The notes below the pieces were generated by a model. That model was not told where the DNA came from, made no database searches, and saw nothing but the letters and a program-made list of their open reading frames with translations. Source: Beauveria sp. NWAFU-1 (lineage: Eukaryota; Ascomycota; Sordariomycetes; Hypocreales; Cordycipitaceae). From it: 64,000 bases of DNA. The stretch covers positions 4,774,001-4,838,000 of the forward strand of contig JANBXD010000002.1 of assembly GCA_024472245.1 (NCBI GenBank), in the 5' to 3' direction. A program made the translations under genes and the position numbers. Below are positions 56,001 to 64,000 of the stretch, in pieces; position 1 is the first letter of the stretch; every line of letters begins with the position of its first letter.

Positions 56001-56381
56001 TAAGCTCTGGTCCATGCGCACACGATCCAGGCCTACAGCTAATAAGCCCGTTGTGTTGAACGCCACGGCGTGACAATTTCTGGCCATCTTGGAGCCCAAC
56101 TCCACAAAGGCGTTGGAGCCATCGTCTACTCGCAAGAGATTGACCACACCTCCACCGGTACCAATTGCAATTAGTCCAGGGTCGCAAGGCGACCAGTCAT
56201 AGGTAGTCAGCGGGGGAAAGTCGTCATGCCGGACACGCCTCACGTAGTCGAATCGACCGTTGCGCGCGAAGCCATTCGCCTCGTAAATCTGGACATGTCG
56301 GTGTTGGAGATTGACCTGAACAAAGCTGTCCAACTGCGGATTGGCACTCCACTTGATGAGACCTGGCTCTGGACGGTCCAT
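53094..56381 (-). CDS. SEA4: SEA4/MIOS, WD40 and zinc-ribbon subunit of SEACAT/GATOR2
   Basis: Three exons: 56381-54623, 54573-54481 and 54430-53094, 1,062 residues. The N-terminal half is a WD40 propeller (TTYDWSPCDPGLIAIGTGGG, LLAVGLDRVRMDQSLHVWD, VMIWDRRASN). A helical alpha-solenoid follows, containing LSGTDISYLGVHAIW and SLFHGNTRQAVDILKRA. The C terminus is a zinc-ribbon/RING-like module: CIYC, CPNCGRHLPRCVVCLE, FCMRCEHVLHLDHARMWF and CPVPECRCKC. This order is that of yeast Sea4 and human MIOS, which promote TORC1 on the vacuole. Inside the zinc module are histidine-rich (HNHHH) and polyproline inserts not usual in the family. Introns are 49 and 50 bp. Confidence 0.93.
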
Positions 56382-56888
56382 TATGAATCGATTTATGCCC
56401 GCGCAGTCGCAGGCAATGCTGTTTGCATTGGATAAAGGGTGCTCGATATCGGATAAGAGCGAGATTGAAGATTGTGTCGAGTGTCAGCTCTATCACTAAG
56501 CATACAATGTCTACGTCACTGGCCAGAATCCAGTGCCATTGATCCACCGTGGCGCGTGCTGCATTGTCCGATCGCAGATGTGAAGTGCAAGTCGAGATGC
56601 GACCAGGGTAATGATGCACAAGCTCCCGTACAGCTGTCAGGCAAATGCCCCCACACAGCCTGCCCAAGCTCGGCGCTCCACGTGATGGACCCCACCTCAA
56701 TCTTTATCAGCTTATCGCCCAAGGAATATTTCCAGCCTGCAGAAAAGTTCCAAAGTATTTCTAGGCCTCTTTGCAGGTCCGTGATAACGCGAAATTTAAA
56801 TTTAAATTCTCATCGATCTTTTCGAGAACGTCACGGATTCGATAAAAGCCTTCAACGAAAATCTACAGAAGGACTTGCCTCCCACGTC
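56382..56888. promoter_or_regulatory. Divergent promoter SEA4 / EFG1
   Basis: 507 bp between start codons. The EFG1-proximal part holds an AT palindrome with AAATTTAAATTTAAATT and a PAC-like CTCATCG, listed separately. Confidence 0.55.
56792..56815. promoter_or_regulatory. RRPE-like and PAC-like elements upstream of EFG1
   Basis: AAATTT repeats (from 56792) are followed by CTCATCG (56809-56815), about 75 bases before the ATG. PAC (GCGATGAG/CTCATCGC) and RRPE (AAAAATTTT) are the paired elements of ribosome-biogenesis promoters in ascomycetes, fitting the product of EFG1. Both copies are imperfect. Confidence 0.5.
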
Positions 56889-57830
56889 ATGGACGAGAAG
56901 CGTCGCAATCGGAGCCAAGGCGGCAACAGCCGCCAAAAGTACGCCGCGGGCAGACACAAGGCGAAGCTTGGATCAGCGGAATGGGCCAAGAAGAGGACGA
57001 GAAGCATTCAGCGCATGATGACTCGCAACGAAGATATTCCCGCCAATTTGCGCAATGATATGGAGCGCGAATTAGCAGCCCACAAGAACACCATTGTCGA
57101 CAAGACCTTTCAACGGCGGAGAAGCGCCATGATTTCTAAATATCACATGGTCAGGTTCTTTGGTATGTTGCGTTGAAGAGAAATGTTCCTTTCATATCTG
57201 TACTAACAGCACATTCTAGAGCGTAAAAAAGCCACTCGTTTGGTCAAACAGCTAAAGCGCCAACTCGAAGCGACGACCGACGACCAAGAGCGCAGCAAAC
57301 TACAGGCTGACCTGCACATTGCCGAAGTCGATGAGGCATACACCATGCATCATCCCCATGCCGAAACGTACATTAGCTTGTACGGCACGGTCAAAAAGGA
57401 CGGTGACGAAGACGAGACTGAGGAGGAGAAGAAGACTGCCGCCGCGAAGGCTGCTCTAGCCGCGGAGCGTCCGCCCATGTGGAAGGTTGTTGAAAGCACC
57501 ATGGCGGAGGGCCCCGACGCGCTGAGACAACTTCGAGAGCGACGGTCAGCGGCCGGCGATGACGAGGCGAGCGCTCTCCAGCCCCGATCGCGCGACACTA
57601 GACCGGCGCCCCGAAAGGAGAGAATGGCGAACGTCATTGCCAAGCAGAACCAGTCCAAAAATGCAAGCAAGCCTAATGGTAACAGCAAGGCGGCTCCTGC
57701 GTCGGCTGGTGAGCAGCAGGGTGGCGCCAAGACGGGCGGACTGAATCGCAGAGAGCGTCGCCGTATTATGCGAGAGACGATGGCGTCCACTGACAAGGAA
57801 GACGACGAGGACGGCTTCTTTGAAATGTAG
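56889..57830 (+). CDS. EFG1: rRNA-processing protein EFG1
   Basis: Two exons: 56889-57162 and 57220-57830, 294 residues; the intron has a TACTAAC branch point. The core matches the Efg1 family: KKRTRSIQRMMTRNEDIPAN, then MERELAAHKNT, MISKYHMVRFFERKKATR, LVKQLKRQLEA and HIAEVDEAYTMHHPHAETYI. It forms a long coiled coil, with a basic and then acidic tail ending EDDEDGFFEM. In yeast Efg1 joins early pre-40S particles in the nucleolus and is needed for 18S rRNA maturation. The ATG at 56889 gives MDEKRRNRSQGGNS, the expected basic start; the frame is open further upstream but without family resemblance. Confidence 0.92.
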
Positions 57831-58145
57831 TGGTACTGTCTCGATTCATGTGCATATTGTATTTTTTGTCATTAGCGAATGCATTGTCTGATACCTTGCG
57901 ACGACTGTACATAGATTATGTTACCATGAGGGGTAGGGTAAAACATCTCGAAACATGGACGAAAATTCATCCATTACAGTGCAAGTACTTTGTAGGCGGC
58001 GTTCAAAACTTAGTCAGACAGTGCGTATCCATGTACCAAGTTGCGCCAAACGCCAAGTGTGCAGTACTGATCATGGTGGAACAGCTGTTCCGATATCTAG
58101 TCATTGTATCGTTTAGGAAGGAATCCAGATAGACCTTCCCTAGTC
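57831..58145. other. Convergent spacer EFG1 / TIP41
   Basis: 3' UTR-like AT-rich sequence, no gene recognised. Confidence 0.55.
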
Positions 58146-59048
58146 TTAGCACTTTTTGAGTGATACAGACTCATTCTTATGCTCGACAGTTTTTAAAAAC
58201 GGATCGAGAACGTTGGGGTCCCGTAGACCAACGGTGATATCGTCGGGTAATCGGCCAGAACGATAAAGCGCCTGCTCTGGTTAGTACCAAGCCCTTCAAT
58301 GGCGCTGTTACAGCTCATTGTAGCATGTTCTTACATTCTTGACCTCGTCAAAGCTGGCTTCTTTGGCGGTATATTCGCGAATGACTTGCTCGGAGGTAAA
58401 ATCGACGTAAATGCGAGTGTCGCGAATGCGCACAATCACGTTATCCAAGCGCATGAATAGACGACACAGAAGCAGCATGCGGTGCTCATGAACCCTCAAC
58501 TTGGCGCTGTAGACGGATATGCCATTATCGTCCAGCTCGCTCTCGTACAGCACGACCTCGTCAAAGAATAAGATTGGATCACGACGCTTCAGCAGCTCAA
58601 TAGGAATCGGATCGCTGCTCTCTGTGAGCCGTGCTCCCTCTGTCGCAGTTTCCGTGCCCGCATATATCGTCGAGTAGCTCCAGTCGTACGGCTTGACGAC
58701 TTCTTTAATCTTTTGCGTGGTGCCTTCGCGGGTGCTCTCCCAGTCGCGCGCGTACGCCACCTTGAGCATGTGCTTGTCCGTCTTGTCCACGGCATCGAGC
58801 GCGTCTGGCGTCGCGAAGCGGATAGACCAGCCCGACGGCGCGTGCGTCACGCTCACGAGGTTATCGCCGAAAATCATCTCGGGCATCGGGATTCCGATGC
58901 GTTCCGTCATGGCGTCAATGGCGCCGGCTTTGGAAATGGGTAGCTTGCGCGTGGCTATGGAAAAGTTTTTCTGTACATGCGTCGTCGTAGCAGCCGACAG
59001 CGACTCCGAGCTTAAAAAAGGCTCGTTTGCCGAGGTGATGTGATTCAT
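58146..59048 (-). CDS. TIP41: TIP41, type 2A phosphatase regulator
   Basis: Two exons: 59048-58335 and 58271-58146, 279 residues. The intron (GTAAGA...GAGCAG) joins SFDEVKN to ALYRSGRLPDDITVGLRDPN. Family signatures include PEMIFGDNLV, YDWSYSTIYAG, PIPIELLKRRDPILFFDEVVLYE, MLLLCRLFMRLDNVIVRIRDTRIY and the conserved end. Tip41 binds Tap42/PP2A-type phosphatases and counters TORC1 in yeast; in fission yeast and humans it acts on PP2A and PP4. Length fits the family. It is convergent with EFG1 and divergent from the orphan gene downstream. Confidence 0.95.
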
Positions 59049-60087
59049 GGTTGGGGGGCTGGCGAGGGGTGCTCGAGCTTCTTTTTTTCCCGAGCGGTAA
59101 TCGGTCGATCGAGGGGCAGGGGAAAGGTTCGGGTTCTATCGGTCTTGGTAGACTAGTTTGGATTTGGTGTATACGAGGCTCTCAAGGCGGAGGTATGGCC
59201 CTGTGAATGGTGAATGAAGCGCATGAGGCTGTTTGTCGTGGCTGGAGTAGCGGCAAAAGTCCTGAAGTCTACGTTGTTGGCGGTTTCGCTCCACCGGCGG
59301 CCGGCAGACACCCCACTTTCAACATCAAACTTGACGACCAACTCGGCCGACAGATAAGATTGAAGACAACTTTTCCAGTCAATTTAGAAGGTTTCGAACA
59401 AATTGTCAGTTTGGCTCACTAAAGACGATCAGGTCCAGGGTTTTCCATTCCGGGTCTATAAGCGATAGCAGCAGACCAGTTCCACAACGCCCAGCGACAC
59501 ACCTGCTCGCAAGCCACCAGAGTATATATATCTTACTTTTTTACATGCAATCCCTTGCCATCTTTCCATTGGCTACGCTGGAGTATACTTTATGAAAAGA
59601 CTTTCAAGGCCCATACAATCTCTGCAATATAATGTATCATGGGTCAAACGAGAAGAAGCTTTCTCACAGACAAGCAGCTTCCCAATGAGAAAGAGACTTT
59701 TCAACGAGAAGAAGCCTGCTGTCCGCAAGCCACAAAAGTATTATCTTAGAAACGATAGCGTTTGACAGCTATTCTGTTAGCATACTCACCCAAAGCTGCG
59801 TCAACTCTTACCATGTCTTTGCAAGCCACATCAAGGGTGGGAGAAACGCCCCCCGCAAGCCAACCGAGTTTATTCTCTTGTACGAGAGCGCTGTGCAGTA
59901 TCCTTTGACTATTAAAACCCCTTGAAGGCCTACCATATTTCTTCTACTCCAATCATCTGCAATCGCAATCATCTCTCCTTCTCAAGTTTTGGCTCACATC
60001 AAAAGAAAAAGGTAAGTACTAAATATACACTAGCCACACGTCACCGTATGGATGCCAGGCTGACAGATACGTAGAACGACTTACAAG
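59049..60087. other. Divergent intergenic region with probable 5' UTR intron of the orphan gene
   Basis: No coding sequence recognised. GTAAGTACTAA at 60012 and acceptors CTGACAG (60066) or ACGTAG (60074) frame a likely intron in the leader of the orphan gene that starts at 60088. Confidence 0.5.
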
Positions 60088-61383
60088 ATGCAAAGGATGG
60101 CCGACAGTCCTGACTCAGAAGGTCAATACGCTCCTCAGAACGCTCTTCAGGAGGCTCTTGAGGAGGCATGGAAGTCTTGGATCAAAAGTCCAGAAGACAA
60201 TAATGATACACCGAGGATCATTTACGACCACTTGCGCTGGCCCCAAGACCCGGACCGCAAGACCCTTTTTTACACAGATTGTCAGGGCTGGATCGAAACC
60301 TATGGCGACAAGAACATCAAGTTTCTTATGAAGGAGAAACATGTTCTGGTAGTTTGCGAGCGGTGCAGCCGGGTGTATCGCCAAGATATGTCGGAAGTTG
60401 ATCTAAACGGTCCCCTACCTGCGCTGCCAATGTTTCAACTATCATTTGCTTACTGTCCTGCGAACACCAATGGGAGCTGCTATGAAGACCGACGTCTTGA
60501 GTGGGCCCTTCGTCGAGAGCTGATCAACATAGGCTACGATGACGCGGCTCTACGGACAATGGATACTCTGAGAAACAATGACCTAACGAGATTGATTCGC
60601 TCTCTCTGGGGCTTTGGTCCATGGCATGAGCTGCCCTTTCAAGTCCAACTTGGTTCGGCTTACAAAGCTCTGCGCGTCCCCTGGATCCGTTCATTCTCAG
60701 CTTATGAGCAGGACCATCCCATCAACCTGGGACCTGACCAGCCAAAGCCAGCAGCCTCGCTGATACCCAACGTACCCGCTGCGGCGGAATCGCAGGCCCG
60801 ATTTTGGGACAAGCCGAAGGTGATAGAGCACGGTAACAAGCAACTTGACCTCCCAGCAGTCTGGGCGCATATGACATATGGCGAGCTCCCCATGTGGGGA
60901 GACGTGAAATATGATCTCAATCTATTCGAGGACGGTTATATCAAAGAATCTGAGCTCATTTCCGTGTACGGTGTGAGACGGGAGGCGCTCGAGTATCTTT
61001 CAACCCACGGCTGGGATCACGAGATTGATTATCTGAATGCATACGCGGGATTGCGCCACCGCGTCGATGGTGACCACTATTTTCTGATGCGAACTGCCTG
61101 TCAGCGCGCGTCCACCGCAATGGACAGGCTCTTGGACGTCTACGCCACTGGATACGTCATCAAACCCGGTTGCGAAAAGCTGTACGCCTTGAGCGGCATG
61201 CGCTTCCAAGAGCTCTTGAGCTCTATGTGTGCGGACATGACCGTGCTGCGAGGTAAGGCGCGTGCCGTCGAAAAACCACTCGACGCGAGCTGGTGGAAGT
61301 CCCGAACAGAAATTCTTTGGGGCAAACGTGTGGAGTTAGCCTATCTTACAACGCCTGAGATGCTTTCAGGAGAAAGTCAGTGA
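60088..61383 (+). CDS. Orphan protein with possible zinc-binding cysteines
   Basis: Single exon, 431 residues; ATG at 60088, with a second ATG three codons later. No family recognised. Codon quality and a long open frame support a real gene. Cysteines at 90 and 93 (VVCERCSRVY) and at 123 and 131 (YCPANTNGSC) could make a four-cysteine zinc site. The remainder is globular in composition and tryptophan-rich (WKSWI, WGFGPWHELPF, WAHMTYGELPMWGD). No signal peptide or membrane helix. A leader intron is likely. It sits between TIP41 and Aurora kinase without an obvious functional tie. Confidence 0.65.
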   Translation: MQRMADSPDSEGQYAPQNALQEALEEAWKSWIKSPEDNNDTPRIIYDHLRWPQDPDRKTLFYTDCQGWIETYGDKNIKFLMKEKHVLVVCERCSRVYRQDMSEVDLNGPLPALPMFQLSFAYCPANTNGSCYEDRRLEWALRRELINIGYDDAALRTMDTLRNNDLTRLIRSLWGFGPWHELPFQVQLGSAYKALRVPWIRSFSAYEQDHPINLGPDQPKPAASLIPNVPAAAESQARFWDKPKVIEHGNKQLDLPAVWAHMTYGELPMWGDVKYDLNLFEDGYIKESELISVYGVRREALEYLSTHGWDHEIDYLNAYAGLRHRVDGDHYFLMRTACQRASTAMDRLLDVYATGYVIKPGCEKLYALSGMRFQELLSSMCADMTVLRGKARAVEKPLDASWWKSRTEILWGKRVELAYLTTPEMLSGESQ

Positions 61384-62085
61384 GAATCTGGCCGCGGGAA
61401 TAACAACATGAAGAGCAGTGGACTGGTTATCGAACTAAAGTCGTGTCCGAGTGGAATTGGTTCTTGACTTGGGATTCAACATCCGAATTTGTTTGTGAAT
61501 TTGTTGCAGTCTGTCACTTGTCACGAACATGTTTGGATAAGATGATTTATGGAAGTCGGGTGTGTATTCGGGTGGGATGATTTCAGAGTTTGGTTCGTCT
61601 TTTGGTTGGTGGTTTTTTGTTAAAGGTTGCACCGCTTCTATTCAAACATGATGATGAGTATCGCTTCTCGTCCAACACGGAAGATGAATATTCTTTTTAG
61701 TTCGTTTTGATAGCTGAAAATAATACCCAACAGAGCTTTTTTGCACAAGTCTGTTGTCGTGATACGATGTAAAAGCATTTGCATGGGGTTTGGGTACGAC
61801 CTGGATGAAGTGCGGTTGCTGCGCCAACGGCATCGCAACCAATGTTTGGTTCGACCCAAATGCTCCGCAACTCGATCCTCCACCACACAAGCGCATCTCT
61901 TCAGAAAACGGTCAATCTTGCTTTAAGTCGACAGTATTTTCCTTTACAATACAGGCGATCAAAGACCAAAAATCCGCGACGGTCATTTTTCATCTTTGTC
62001 GCCCCGTACCTAGCGTTCTAGTTGGCCTGCACGATCCTACTCGCTCATCTTCATCTCGGCGAGAGGCAGCATATCTAAGAACAAG
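61384..62085. other. Intergenic, orphan 3' region and Aurora promoter
   Basis: AT-rich left part. A frame near 61,790-61,925 starting MGTTWMKCGCC is short and unsupported. No gene recognised. Confidence 0.5.
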
Positions 62086-63708
62086 ATGGCAGCGACCCGC
62101 ACTTTGGAGGCTCGCTTTGAGCGCATGTCGGTGATGGAAGAGAATGAATCTGGATACTCCAAGACAAAGGTACGCTGAGAATGCTGGTTGGAGAAGTCAG
62201 GGGTGAGAGAAAGGAGCGACCAAGGGCCTCGATTCTTTCAAGTGAATGGGAACTCTGTCCCTCTCTGTCAGATCTCCCATTTACAACTGGGTGACGGTTA
62301 AAATTCACATGTGCCAGAATGCTAATGCACAAGGTGCTGCGCATATAGGTTACGCCGACTACGACACAGGTACCGCACGGAACTAGTCGGACAAACCTGT
62401 TCAAGGTCGCCTTGCAATCGCACGCGGCAAGCAATCCCGTCTCTGCATCAGTGACTCTGCCATCACAGGCCGTCAACCGGAAGCTCGCGCATCAGCAGCA
62501 GCACCATGCCAGTCCTCAATCGCCTCCCGCTCCGACCCGAAAGGCGCTTCCGTCGTCGTCATCCGTCCGCAGCTCGGAAGAATCGGCGGCGGGCACAGCC
62601 GAAGACAAGGCGGCCGCGATGCTCATCGCCCACCAGCCCATGCAGCCGAAACAGTTCCACCTCGGCATGTTTGAGATTGGCAGGCCGCTGGGTAAGGGCA
62701 AGTTTGGTCGCGTGTACCTGGGCCGCGAGCGGACGAGCGGCTTCATCTGCGCCCTTAAGGTGCTGCACAAGAACGAGCTGCGCAATGGCGGGGTAGAGCG
62801 GCAGGTGCGTCGCGAGATTGAGATTCAGAGCAACCTGCGGCACCCCAATGTGCTGCAAATGTACGGCCACTTCCACGACAGCAAGCGCGTGTTTCTGATT
62901 CTCGAGTTTGCCGGCAAGGGCGAGCTGTACAAGCACCTGCGCAAGGAGAACCGCTTCGCCGAGTGGAAGGCGGCACAGTACATTGCGCAGATGACCTCGG
63001 CGCTGCGCTACCTGCATCGCAAGCACGTCATCCACAGGGACATCAAGCCCGAGAACATCCTCGTGGGCATTCACGGCGAGCTCAAGATTTCGGACTTTGG
63101 CTGGAGCGTGCATGCGCCCAACAACCGCCGCAAGACCATGTGCGGCACTCTGGACTATCTGCCGCCTGAGATGCTGCGCCCCGGCGGGTCGGACAACTTT
63201 TACAATGAAAAGGTTGATCTCTGGAGTCTTGGCGTCTTGACATACGAGTTTCTCGTCGGTGAGGCGCCATTTGAAGATACACAAGTCATGACACAAAGGA
63301 GGATTGCCAGGGCAGACATGTCGGTGCCGTCGTTTGTGAGCCCAGAGGCTGCAGACTTGATCAAAAAGGTACGTGCTTTTTTGTTGTCTCTTTTCTACTT
63401 TACACGTCAATTTGTTTCTTCGTTGCCTTTGGCCCATTGTTTTGTCTCCTCTTTTTGCCATCACCCTTCAACTTTAAAGTACCGATGCTGCTGCGACGTG
63501 CAGGGCGCAGATCAACCTGGGCGCAGCACAACCAGACCACAAAATCTCCAGTCTTTACAGCCCAGAAACTAATGGCGATTACCTGCAGCTCCTCGTTCTA
63601 GACCCAGAGAAGCGTATTCCACTCGACCAGATTCCGCTGCACCCTTGGATAGTGAAACACTGCGTCAAAGGCGAGCGGGTTGCGAAAAGAGAAAAGTCGT
63701 ATAAGTAA
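62086..63708 (+). CDS. IPL1: Aurora serine/threonine kinase (Ipl1/Ark1)
   Basis: Three exons: 62086-62169, 62406-63368 and 63589-63708, 388 residues. Exon 1 encodes MAATRTLEARFERMSVMEEN, the short conserved start of fungal Aurora proteins. The kinase domain has GKGKFG at 124-129, K147, HRD at 238-240, DFG at 258-260 and the Aurora activation segment RRKTMCGTLDYLPPEM with T272 as the expected autophosphorylation site. The C-terminal exon encodes LLVLDPEKRIPLDQIPLHPW. It is the catalytic subunit of the chromosomal passenger complex, correcting kinetochore attachment. An alternative first-intron acceptor at 62369 would insert 12 residues in frame. The last intron, 220 bp, is unusually long. Confidence 0.95.
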
Positions 63709-64000
63709 GCTGAGAGGCGCTGAAACTTGTGACGGAGTCGCGTGGGAGCCTACACTGGTGAGGCCACCAAGCAGTAGCGTGATGCGGCTTTTTGTCTATA
63801 CTGGCCCAGACTATCTTTGAAAGGGGGTCAGGGTCAAACAAACATGCCTCTTGGAGTTTTCAATAGGTCCACGGTATCGGGAAATACTGGAGTGGCCATT
63901 TAGGCAGCATGTGAAGGGAGTCATTCGGGTCTTTTCCAAGTCGCGCTTTTGAATGCTTTTGGTTACATTGATTTATATTGCATGCTACATATAACACAGC
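63709..64000. other. 3' flank of Aurora kinase gene
   Basis: Non-coding sequence to the window edge; nothing recognised. Confidence 0.5.

Noticed and set aside
61790..62134. Frame starting MGTTWMKCGCC
   Set aside because: Short, no similarity, and it runs into the Aurora start region in another frame.

Overview
The window is nuclear DNA of a filamentous ascomycete, most likely a sordariomycete and plausibly of the order Hypocreales. Genes have short introns with fungal splice signals (GTAAGT/GTACGT donors, CTRAC branch points), pyrimidine-rich leaders and orthologues of fungal housekeeping proteins. I see no transposase, no CRISPR array and no bacterial gene. Order-level placement is an inference from protein resemblance. 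All gene models were assembled by eye from splice signals and reading-frame continuity, not from transcripts.

Left part (1-24 kb): the end of a ZIP zinc transporter; ribosomal protein eS19; a Baeyer-Villiger monooxygenase divergent from a paraoxonase-like lactonase/arylesterase; an intron-containing tRNA-Ser(CGA); a fungal deaminase-fold protein; a protein with two dsRBD-like regions; a disordered nuclear-type protein with a KEN motif; mitochondrial DEAD-box helicase MRH4; a glycogen-binding-like protein; RNA polymerase II import factor IWR1; and a tiny secreted cysteine-rich peptide.

Middle (22-49 kb): a CYP504-type phenylacetate hydroxylase, a Zn2Cys6 regulator and a copper amine oxidase lie side by side and look like an arylalkylamine catabolic module (amine to aldehyde, aldehyde to acid by an enzyme not present here, then ring hydroxylation). 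This is followed by a Myb/SANT-like regulator between two gene-free stretches of 4.6 and 5.0 kb, a four-exon histidine phosphatase, an F-box/LRR protein ending in a CaaX box, and a 3.7 kb gene-free stretch.

Right part (48.7-64 kb): a dense block of signalling and growth genes: PAS kinase, SEA4/MIOS (GATOR2/SEACAT subunit), rRNA-processing factor EFG1, TIP41, an orphan gene with a possible zinc-binding cysteine set, and Aurora kinase. Three of these (PAS kinase, SEA4, TIP41) belong to nutrient/TORC1-linked signalling.

The observations most worth following up are the amine/phenylacetate trio, the Baeyer-Villiger/lactonase divergent pair, the CaaX-tailed F-box protein, the small secreted peptide and the two large gene-free stretches around the Myb-like regulator.
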